From NCBI GenBank assembly GCA_963799455.1, contig CAWCXF010000007.1, positions 744,001-808,000 on the forward strand: a stretch of 64,000 nucleotides of DNA. The letters run 5' to 3'. Below are positions 1 to 6,602 of this stretch, in pieces. Within the stretch, counting starts at the first letter, position 1. Each line of letters starts with the position of its first letter. The notes under the pieces are model-generated. The model did no database searches. It saw only the letters and a list, made by a program, of their open reading frames with translations, and had not been told where the DNA came from. Source of the stretch: CAWCXF01 sp963799455. GTDB taxonomy: Bacteria > Pseudomonadota > Alphaproteobacteria > Rhodobacterales > Rhodobacteraceae. The position numbers and the translations under genes are program-made.

Positions 1-1
1 G

Positions 2-940
2 CTGCCGATGGCGCTCGACCACGTCAACGTCTACGCGCTCGCCGACGACGACGGCTGGACCATCGTGGACACCGGCATCGACTCGCGCCGCAGCCGCGCG
101 ATCTGGGGCCGGCTCCTCGCGGGGCCGCTCGGCGAAAGGCCCGTCGCGCGGGTCATCGCCACCCACCACCACCCCGACCATGTGGGCCTCGCCGGCTGGT
201 TCCAGGCCGCCCACGACGCGGAGCTCTTGATGACGCGCACGGCGTGGCTGATGGCGCGGATGCTGTCGCTCGACGTGCAGGCCGTGCCTTCGGTCGAGAC
301 GCTGCGCTTCTGGCGCCGCGCCGGGGTCGCGGGCGAGGAGTACGCCGCCCGCGCGGGCGCGCGCCCGTTCAACTTCGCCGACGTGGTGGCGCCGATGCCG
401 CTCGGCCACCGGCGGATCCAGGACGGGGTTCTGCTGTCGCTGGGCGGCCGCGACTGGTCGGTGCGCACCGGCGACGGCCACGCGCCCGAGCAGGCGACGC
501 TGTGGTCGAAGGGGCCCGACCTGGTGCTCGGCGCCGACCAGCTCCTGCCCTCGATCTCGCCCAACCTCGGGGTCTACGCGACCGAGCCCGAGGCCGACCC
601 GGTGGCCGACTGGCTCGCCTCCTGCGAGGGCTTCATCCAGCACGCCACCGACGACCACCTGGTGCTGCCGGGCCACAAGCTGCCCTACACCGGGCTGCCC
701 GGACGGCTCCAGGCGCTGATCGACAACCATCACGGCGCGCTCGACCGGCTGCGCGACTGGCTGCGCGCGAGGCCCCGCACCGCCGCGGAGTGCTTCGTGC
801 CGCTCTTCAAGCGCGAGATCGAGGGGCCCGCGCGGGGCCTCGCCCTGGTCGAGGCGGTGGCCCATCTCAACCATCTGTGGCATCTGGGCGAGGCGGACTG
901 GATCCTCGACGGCGAGGCCTGCCGCTGGCGGCTCGTGTGA
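2..940 (+). CDS. MBL-fold metallo-hydrolase, 5'-partial
   Basis: Metallo-beta-lactamase-fold hydrolase, probably a hydrolase of thioesters or other esters in the glyoxalase-II-like branch; the substrate is unknown. From the first visible Met (base 8), the zinc motif HxHxDH is at residues 53-58 (HHHPDH), with further candidate ligand histidines in GDGHAPE and LPGHKLPY. The last ~90 residues look like the winged-helix tail common in this family. The reading frame is open to the window edge, and family members carry a short stretch before the DHVNVYAL strand, so the true start lies upstream. The next gene starts 25 bp downstream on the same strand, so co-transcription is likely. Confidence 0.85.
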   Translation: MPMALDHVNVYALADDDGWTIVDTGIDSRRSRAIWGRLLAGPLGERPVARVIATHHHPDHVGLAGWFQAAHDAELLMTRTAWLMARMLSLDVQAVPSVETLRFWRRAGVAGEEYAARAGARPFNFADVVAPMPLGHRRIQDGVLLSLGGRDWSVRTGDGHAPEQATLWSKGPDLVLGADQLLPSISPNLGVYATEPEADPVADWLASCEGFIQHATDDHLVLPGHKLPYTGLPGRLQALIDNHHGALDRLRDWLRARPRTAAECFVPLFKREIEGPARGLALVEAVAHLNHLWHLGEADWILDGEACRWRLV

Positions 941-965
941 CGCCGCGCCCCTTCGGAGCGCATCC

Positions 966-1418
966 ATGACCGACGAGGTGAGCACCACCGCCGAGGCGCT
1001 CGAGGCCGAGGCCATGCCGCGCGCCCACGCGGTGCGCCTCGACCCCGACGCGCGCGGCGTCGAGGACGCGGCCCTGCCGGCGCTGCCGCGCTCGCGCTCG
1101 CCCGCCGAATGGGCCTACCGGCGGCTCGTCCTCTACATCGCGCGCTTCGAGGAGGCGCTCGACGCCGAGCACGAGGTGGCGATGGGCTTCACCGACGGCG
1201 GCACCGGCGTCATCCGCATCGAGGGCATGGGCCATTTCGACCCCGACATCGTGACCTTCTACGGCACAGACCCCTCGGGCGCGCGGGTCCAGCTCATCCA
1301 GCACGTCACCCAGCTCTCGGTGCTCCTGCGCGCGCTCCCGAAGCGCCGCCCCGAGGCCGAGCCGCGGCGCATCGGCTTCCGGCTGCGCGCCGACCTCGAT
1401 GCGGCCGCGGCCGGCTGA
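966..1418 (+). CDS. conserved hypothetical protein (DUF6173-like)
   Basis: 150-residue soluble protein with no signal peptide or membrane segment. The first ~40 residues are variable. The core from SPAEWAYRRLVLYI through HEVAMGF, RIEGMGHFDPDIVTFYG and RIGFRL looks strongly conserved and matches my memory of the Rhodobacterales family DUF6173, whose function is unknown. ATG at 966 follows the upstream hydrolase by 25 bp, suggesting one transcript. Codon use is typical of the window, with G or C in nearly every third position. The family name is from memory; the coding status is firm. Confidence 0.75.
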   Translation: MTDEVSTTAEALEAEAMPRAHAVRLDPDARGVEDAALPALPRSRSPAEWAYRRLVLYIARFEEALDAEHEVAMGFTDGGTGVIRIEGMGHFDPDIVTFYGTDPSGARVQLIQHVTQLSVLLRALPKRRPEAEPRRIGFRLRADLDAAAAG

Positions 1419-1550
1419 TCGGAGGCGCCATGGCCGGCCGCGTCCGGGCCCGCGGCCCATGCGCTTCGCCGGGCGGCTCGGCGCCGCGCGGGGTCGTGAC
1501 AACCCCGCCGCGCTGGGCTAGGGCAGGACGGCACACACGGGGGGCGGCGC

Positions 1551-2012
1551 ATGGCCGGCAACGCACGGGCGGACGAACGCGATCATCCGGACGGGGAGCC
1601 TGCGGTCGGCGCGCCGACCGAGCGGGAGGTGGCGGCGCAGCCGGCGTCCCGCGACGATCGTCCGGCCACGCCTGACGGCCCCGAGCGCGCCTCCCGGAGC
1701 CCCGAGCCCGAGCCCGCGCGCGACGACCGGGGCCGCGAGGCCCCGCGGGACATCCAGGGCCGGGCGACGCCGGAGGTGGCGCGGCACCGCGCGGCCCCGC
1801 ACGAGGCCCAGGGCGGGCGGGACGGCCCCTCCGAGGCGCCCGAGCTCGGCCGCAACCCCGAGGTCGAGGAGTCGGCGCTGCCGCCCCACGAGCCCGGCTC
1901 GATGGACATCTCGGTCCACGAGGCGACCTACCAGCGCTTCGTCGGCATCGTCATCCGCGCCGTGATCGTCGTCTTCGTGGTGCTCGTCCTGCTCGCGCTC
2001 GTCAACGGCTGA
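1551..2012 (+). CDS. aa3-type cytochrome c oxidase subunit IV-like protein with a long N-terminal extension
   Basis: The last 36 residues (from base 1902, MDISVHEATYQRF followed by one hydrophobic helix ending LALVNG) match the small single-helix bacterial subunit IV of aa3 cytochrome oxidase, which is normally only ~40-60 residues long. Here 117 charged, Pro/Arg/Glu/Asp-rich low-complexity residues precede it. Either the ATG at 1551 is used and the protein has an unusual cytoplasmic extension, or translation starts near 1902 and the upstream part is not coding. The following lipoprotein gene starts 5 bp after the stop. Role by family: helix packed against the oxidase core in the inner membrane; no other oxidase genes are nearby. 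Confidence 0.6.
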   Translation: MAGNARADERDHPDGEPAVGAPTEREVAAQPASRDDRPATPDGPERASRSPEPEPARDDRGREAPRDIQGRATPEVARHRAAPHEAQGGRDGPSEAPELGRNPEVEESALPPHEPGSMDISVHEATYQRFVGIVIRAVIVVFVVLVLLALVNG

Positions 2013-2016
2013 GCCC

Positions 2017-2613
2017 ATGCGGCGGTGGCTCGCCCTCGGCGCGTTCCTGCTGCTCGCGGCCTGCGGCGCGGCCGAGGAGGTCGGCGCGCCGCTCGCCATG
2101 GTCGAGCGCGCCACCTACGTCCACGACGCGCCGCCCTCGCTGACGCTCGTCACCGTGGTCTCGAACCGCACCGGGCGCGGGGCGCACAGCGCGCTCGTCG
2201 TCAACGGCTCCGAGCGCGTCGTCTTCGACCCCGCGGGCACCTTCAACTACACCCGCGCCATGCCCGAGCGCGGCGACGTGCTCTACGGCCTCTCGCCCGA
2301 ATACTACCGCGCCTACATCGACTACCACACGCGCGAGACCTACCGCACCATCGAGCAGACCGTCCCGGTCTCGGCCGAGACCGCCGAGGCGGCGCTGCGG
2401 CTCGTGCGCGCGCAGGGCGCGGCCCCCAAGGGGACGTGCGCGCGGGCCACGACCGCGGTGCTGAGCCGGCTGCCGGGCTTCGAGGACGTGCCGCGCAGCT
2501 GGTGGCCGCTGCGCGTCTCGGAGGCCTTCGGGGCGCGGCCCGGCGTGCGCACGCAGATTTACCGCGACGACGACCCCGACGACAACGCGGACCTGCGCGC
2601 CCGCGCGCTCTGA
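2017..2613 (+). CDS. conserved lipoprotein, possible papain-like fold
   Basis: 198-residue predicted lipoprotein: basic start MRRW, hydrophobic core and a lipobox LLAAC with lipidated Cys16. The mature part contains HSALVVNGSERVVFDPAG and a downstream PKGTCARA segment. The pairing of an HSAL-type His with a later Cys is reminiscent of permuted NlpC/P60 or DUF4105-type papain-like domains, but that is inference. It starts 5 bp after the oxidase-subunit-like gene, so it is probably co-transcribed. No specific function can be assigned. Confidence 0.65.
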   Translation: MRRWLALGAFLLLAACGAAEEVGAPLAMVERATYVHDAPPSLTLVTVVSNRTGRGAHSALVVNGSERVVFDPAGTFNYTRAMPERGDVLYGLSPEYYRAYIDYHTRETYRTIEQTVPVSAETAEAALRLVRAQGAAPKGTCARATTAVLSRLPGFEDVPRSWWPLRVSEAFGARPGVRTQIYRDDDPDDNADLRARAL

Positions 2614-2697
2614 GCGCGGCGCGCGCCGCCACCCTCCCCCCTTTAGGCGGGGCGCGATCGTGCCTAGGTTGGGCCTCCCGCGCCGAGGGAGGCCGCC

Positions 2698-3585
2698 TTG
2701 CCCCGAGACGACGAGCCGAACCGAGACCCCATCGTCGCCCCCGACCCGTCCGCGCCGGGGCTGACCCGCGCGGTGACGGGGCGCGACCACACCGGCTCGC
2801 AGGTCGAGATCGCCGTGGTCGAGGAGCGGCCGCTGACGATCTTCCTCAACTCGCGCGAGATCGTCACCGCGATGACCTTGGGCGACCACCCGCGCTGGCT
2901 GGCGCTGGGGTTCCTGCGCCTCCAGGGGATGCTGCGCGATTCGGACGGGGTGACGGGCGTGGACTTCGACGAGGAGCTGGGCGTGGTGGTGGTCCGCACC
3001 GAAAGGGAGACCGACCACGAGGCCAAGCTCGCGCGCCGCACCCGCACCTCGGGCTGCGCCGTGGGCACCGTCTTCGGCGACATGATGGAGGGGCTCGACG
3101 GCGTGGCCCTGCCGATGGCGGAGGTCCGCACGTCGTGGCTCTACGCGCTGGCCGAGCGCATCAACCGGATGCCCTCGCTTTACCTGGAGGCCGGCGCGAT
3201 CCACGGCACGGTTCTGTGCCACCGCGACCGGGTGCTCGCCTACATGGAGGACGTGGGCCGCCACAACGCGGTGGACAAGGTGGCGGGCTGGATGTGGGAG
3301 ACGGGCACGCCCGCGGGCGACAAGATCCTCTACACCACCGGCCGGCTGACCTCGGAGATGGTCATCAAGGCGGCGCTCATGGGGGTGCCGGTGCTGGCCT
3401 CGCGCTCGGGCTTCACCGCCTGGGGCGTGGAGATCGCGCGGCGCGTCGGGCTGACCCTGATCGGCCGGATGCGCGGGCGCCGCTTCGTGTGCCTGTCGGG
3501 CGAGGAGCGCCTGGTGCGCGACGCCGACCCCTCCGGCGTGGCCGAGGAGGAGCGGCGGCACAGGCGGCGGGGGGCGGAGGCGTGA
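2698..3585 (+). CDS. fdhD: FdhD-family sulfurtransferase for formate dehydrogenase maturation
   Basis: FdhD passes sulfur from a cysteine desulfurase to the molybdenum cofactor of formate dehydrogenase. Diagnostic signatures are EAGAIHGTVLC, EDVGRHNAVDKV, YTTGRLTSEMV and the final GRMRGRRF. The family's CxxC loop is reduced here: Cys120 is present (TSGCAVGT) but the second cysteine position is Gly123. The start is taken as TTG at 2698, preceded at good spacing by a GAGGGAGG ribosome-binding site. It heads a molybdenum-cofactor block (mobA, mobB, moeA downstream). Its TGA overlaps a GTG of the next frame in a GTGA arrangement. Confidence 0.9.
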   Translation: MPRDDEPNRDPIVAPDPSAPGLTRAVTGRDHTGSQVEIAVVEERPLTIFLNSREIVTAMTLGDHPRWLALGFLRLQGMLRDSDGVTGVDFDEELGVVVVRTERETDHEAKLARRTRTSGCAVGTVFGDMMEGLDGVALPMAEVRTSWLYALAERINRMPSLYLEAGAIHGTVLCHRDRVLAYMEDVGRHNAVDKVAGWMWETGTPAGDKILYTTGRLTSEMVIKAALMGVPVLASRSGFTAWGVEIARRVGLTLIGRMRGRRFVCLSGEERLVRDADPSGVAEEERRHRRRGAEA

Positions 3586-4340
3586 GCGAGGAGCGCAGCG
3601 GTGCCCCGGCCCCCGAGCCAGGGCCCCAAAACCCTAGGAGGCTGTTGAACGATGAGTTCAAACGCCCTGAGATCCCAACTCGACCCATGGGAGGGCTGAG
3701 CTGGCCACGAGAAGTCGGTAGCTCACGCAGACGCCAATCCGCTCGCGTTGGCGATCTTGTTCCCGCCGAGCGTCGGCGGGGCGTCTTTCGACAGTCCCCC
3801 AAGGAAAGCGCCCCGGAGCCGGTCGTGCTGACGGAGCCGGCCGACGCCGAGTTCCAGCTCGCCGCGAGGACGGCGGAAGGACGACGCGCGACGACACGGC
3901 CCTGGGATCCGGTCCTCCACGCAGCCTTGGTCGTGGGGTTCGTCCTGGTCGTCGTGATCCTCGTGAATCGCATCGAGGACTTGCGCCATCATCTCGCCGC
4001 GCCGCCGCTCGCCTTCATGCTCGGCGCCTTCTCCGGGCTCTGCTTCGTCGCCTACGCCCTTCTGGGCGGCAGGCGGCCTCGCGCCGCCCACGAGCGCTTC
4101 GCCGCCCGAGGGGGCGGCGTCCCGATCGTCATCGGTTCGGAGGGGCGCCGTTCGACCGCGCGAGCCTGGACCGTCGCGCCGTCCTGGGCGGTGGTGGACG
4201 CGGTGTTCGATCTCCCGCATGGGCTGGGCATCCGGGCCGGCCTGCTGACCCTGTGGGCTGACGACGACGCTCTGCCGGTCGGGCTCGACCGAGCCGAGCA
4301 CAAGTCGCGGATCGCCGCGTGGCGGGGGATGGCGGCGTGA
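3582..4340 (+). CDS. hypothetical membrane protein
   Basis: An open frame runs from the GTG overlapping the fdhD stop to TGA at 4338-4340. From about base 3790 third codon positions are almost all G/C, which supports coding. Two adjacent hydrophobic helices (VLHAALVVGFVLVVVILV and PLAFMLGAFSGLCFVAYALL) lie at about residues 112-147, followed by a ~100-residue soluble tail. The segment 3640-3790 has poorer codon bias and little to recommend it, so the real start may be later or this stretch may be a scar. I do not recognise a family. Confidence 0.4.
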   Translation: MSEERSGAPAPEPGPQNPRRLLNDEFKRPEIPTRPMGGLSWPREVGSSRRRQSARVGDLVPAERRRGVFRQSPKESAPEPVVLTEPADAEFQLAARTAEGRRATTRPWDPVLHAALVVGFVLVVVILVNRIEDLRHHLAAPPLAFMLGAFSGLCFVAYALLGGRRPRAAHERFAARGGGVPIVIGSEGRRSTARAWTVAPSWAVVDAVFDLPHGLGIRAGLLTLWADDDALPVGLDRAEHKSRIAAWRGMAA

Positions 4341-4653
4341 GCGGCTCGGCGGGAGGAGCGCGAGCGGACCCGATCGGGGGATGCGCCGACCCGGGGCGTC
4401 GGGCGCCCGGCACGGGCTCGGCCGCACCTCATGGGTTCGGCGCGCGCGCCCGGACGCGGCGCGCGCCTCCGGCCCCGAGGGGCGTCGCGGTTCCCCTCGA
4501 CCGCCACGCACGGCGCATGGGCCTCGGCCGCTCGCCCAGCGACGGCCCGAGCGCCCGGAAGGGGGCATCGTGGGGTCGCCGGGCGCGCTCTGGCCGCCCC
4601 GCTGGGCGTGTGGGGTCGCGGCGCCCTCCCTCCGTCCGCCCGGAGGCCCGCTC
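4341..4653. other. gene-free GC-rich spacer
   Basis: About 310 bases between the membrane-protein gene and the deaminase-like gene. An open frame continues upstream of the deaminase start, but its translation is Arg/Pro/Gly-rich low complexity with no family resemblance. I see no RNA gene, repeat or clear promoter here. Confidence 0.5.
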
Positions 4654-4656
4654 GTG

Positions 4657-5070
4657 ATGGACGGCGGCACCCTCGACACCCGCGAGGCCCGCGCGCTCGC
4701 CGAGGCGCGCGCGATGGTCGCGCGCCTCGGGCGCGAGGGGCGCCACCACGTCGCGTCCACCGTGCTGACGGGGGCGGGCGCCTACACCGGCATCAACCTC
4801 GAATGCACCCTGCCGCAGGGCTCGGTCTGCGCCGAGCCGGTGGCGATCGGCGCCGCCCTCACCGCCGAGCCCGGCGCGCCGATCCTGTTCAGCGTCGCCG
4901 TCAACCGGCGCGGCGAGGTCATCCCGCCCTGCGGCTGCTGCCGGGAGCTGCTGGCCGATTTCGGCCCCGACGCGCGGATCGCGGTGGCCGAGACCGACGG
5001 CGTGCTGCGCTCAGTCCCCCTGCGCGCGCTCCTGCCCGACGCCTACAAGGGCCATCTGCGATGGCCGTGA
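4657..5070 (+). CDS. cytidine/blasticidin-S deaminase-like zinc enzyme
   Basis: 137-residue member of the cytidine deaminase superfamily, acting on free cytidine or a related aminated ring. The zinc site is of the three-cysteine type found in tetrameric enzymes: VCAEPVAI supplies a Cys ligand and the catalytic Glu, and PPCGCCRELL supplies two more Cys ligands. Also typical are GAYTGINLE (substrate loop) and AYKGHLRWP at the end. ATG 4657 is chosen because it follows a CGGAGG ribosome-binding site; GTG 4654 is an alternative. It sits inside the molybdenum-cofactor block, which may be chance or may point to a pterin- or nucleotide-related substrate. Confidence 0.8.
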   Translation: MDGGTLDTREARALAEARAMVARLGREGRHHVASTVLTGAGAYTGINLECTLPQGSVCAEPVAIGAALTAEPGAPILFSVAVNRRGEVIPPCGCCRELLADFGPDARIAVAETDGVLRSVPLRALLPDAYKGHLRWP

Positions 5071-5323
5071 GGGCGGGGTTCGACAGGCTCGCCGTGCGGC
5101 CGGCGGACACGGCCCGGACAGCGGCCCCGTGGCGGTCGGGCAGAAGGGTGGCTCGCAAGGGCGCCGATCCCGCGCGGCCCGGCGAGGCACGCCCGGCCGA
5201 TGCGAGGCGATCGGAGCCGGCAGGGCGATCGCGTGGGCGAGGGCCCGCGCCGGGGCCGAGGCACGGCGGATCCTGGGTCGAGGCGTCGCGGGATCGCGGA
5301 CCGAGACCGGCCGGAGCGCGCCC

Positions 5324-5983
5324 GTGAGCCGGGCCGGCGCGCCCCCCGGCGTCATCCTCGCCGGCGGGGCCGCGCGGCGGATGGGCGGAGGCGACAAGGG
5401 GCTGCTGGCGCTCGGGCGCTCGACCGTCATGGGCCATGCGATCGCCCGGCTCGCCCCCCAGGTCTCGACGCTGGCGCTCAACGCCAACGGCGACCCGGCG
5501 CGCTTCGCCTCGCTCGGCCTGACGATCCTGCCCGATCCCGTCGAGGGGCGGCCCGGGCCCCTGGCGGGCGTCCTCGCGGCGCTGGAGTGGGCGCACGCGC
5601 TCGGGGCCGCCCGCGTCGTCACGGCGGCCGCCGACACCCCCTTCCTGCCGCCCGACCTCGTGGCGCGCCTGGAGGCGGCGGGCTCCGGGATCGTGCTCGC
5701 CGCGACCCTTGGCGAGGGCGCCGCGGGACAGGCCGATGACGGCCACGGTCGGGTGGCGGACGAGCCGCGCCCCGCCCGCCACCCGACCTTCGGGCTCTGG
5801 CCGGTCGCCCTGCGCGGCGACCTGCGCGCCGCGCTGGGCGAGGGCGTGCGCAAGGTCGTCGCCTGGGCCGACCGCCACGGCGCCGCCCGGGCGACGTTCC
5901 CAGACGAGGCCGCCTTCTTCAACGTCAACACGCCCGAGGATTTGGAGCAAGCTCGGGCCATCGCGCGGGAGACGGCGCCGTGA
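5324..5983 (+). CDS. mobA: molybdenum cofactor guanylyltransferase
   Basis: MobA attaches GMP from GTP to molybdopterin to make the guanine dinucleotide cofactor used by DMSO-reductase-family enzymes such as formate dehydrogenase. The nucleotidyltransferase signature GVILAGGAARRMGGGDKG is at the N-terminus, followed by LPDPVEGRPGPLAGVLAAL and the metal-binding TAAADTPFLP. The C-terminus carries HPTFGLWPV and FFNVNTPEDL. GTG 5324 is chosen for its position just before the nucleotide-binding motif and a CCGGAG element upstream; the open frame extends further back but looks non-coding. mobB follows. Confidence 0.93.
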   Translation: MSRAGAPPGVILAGGAARRMGGGDKGLLALGRSTVMGHAIARLAPQVSTLALNANGDPARFASLGLTILPDPVEGRPGPLAGVLAALEWAHALGAARVVTAAADTPFLPPDLVARLEAAGSGIVLAATLGEGAAGQADDGHGRVADEPRPARHPTFGLWPVALRGDLRAALGEGVRKVVAWADRHGAARATFPDEAAFFNVNTPEDLEQARAIARETAP

Positions 5984-6068
5984 CGCTCCGCTGCGAACGG
6001 CGCGCCAGGTCGCCCCGTCGCGGCCCGCGGCCCGGCGCCGATCGGTCCCGCACCGCGAGGCCCGCACG

Positions 6069-6602
6069 GTGAAGGTCGTAGGGGTCGTCGGCTGGAAGGA
6101 TTCTGGCAAGACCGGGCTCGTGGAGCGGCTGGTGGCCGACCTCACGGCGCGGGGCCTGCGCGTCTCGACCGTCAAGCACGCCCATCACGAGGCCGAGGTG
6201 GACCGCCCCGGCACCGACAGCCACCGCCACCGCGCGGCCGGCGCGGCCCAGGTGATCCTCGCCACGCCCCATCGCTGGGCCCTGATGACCGAGCTGGGCG
6301 GCGCGCCCGAGCCCGATCTGGCGCATCTGCTCGCGCGGCTCGACCCCTGCGACCTGGTGGTCGTCGAGGGCTTCAAGCGGGCGCGCCATCCCAAGATCGA
6401 GGCCCACCGCGGCGCCACCGGCCGCGCGCCCGTGGCGCTCTCCGATCCTTGGGTGCGCGCGGTGGCGAGCGACGGGGCGCCCGAGGCGCCGTGCCCCGTG
6501 CTGGCGCTCGACGACACGGCCGCGCTCGCCGATCTGGCGCTGCGGATCGCCGAGCCGCCGGCGCGCCTCGCCGCGACCGCGGCCGCGGGGTCCGGGCCAT
6601 GA
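6069..6602 (+). CDS. mobB: molybdopterin-guanine dinucleotide biosynthesis adaptor protein MobB
   Basis: Small P-loop GTPase that assists MobA. The Walker A motif GWKDSGKT stands at residues 8-15, followed by STVKHAHHEAEVDRPGTDSHRHRAAGA, a typical MobB block, and LVVVEGFKRARHPKIE. Starts at GTG 6069, since the conserved KVVGVVGWK begins immediately after it. The TGA at the end overlaps the ATG of the moeA fusion gene (ATGA), indicating translational coupling. The tail is a short Ala/Pro-rich stretch. Confidence 0.93.
   Translation: MKVVGVVGWKDSGKTGLVERLVADLTARGLRVSTVKHAHHEAEVDRPGTDSHRHRAAGAAQVILATPHRWALMTELGGAPEPDLAHLLARLDPCDLVVVEGFKRARHPKIEAHRGATGRAPVALSDPWVRAVASDGAPEAPCPVLALDDTAALADLALRIAEPPARLAATAAAGSGP

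Noticed and set aside
3652..3699. 15-codon frame with an AGGAGG site (MSSNALRSQLDPWEG) after fdhD
   Set aside because: Good ribosome-binding site and spacing, but no second line of evidence; could be chance or an IS scar. It might matter as a leader peptide, but nothing downstream supports attenuation.
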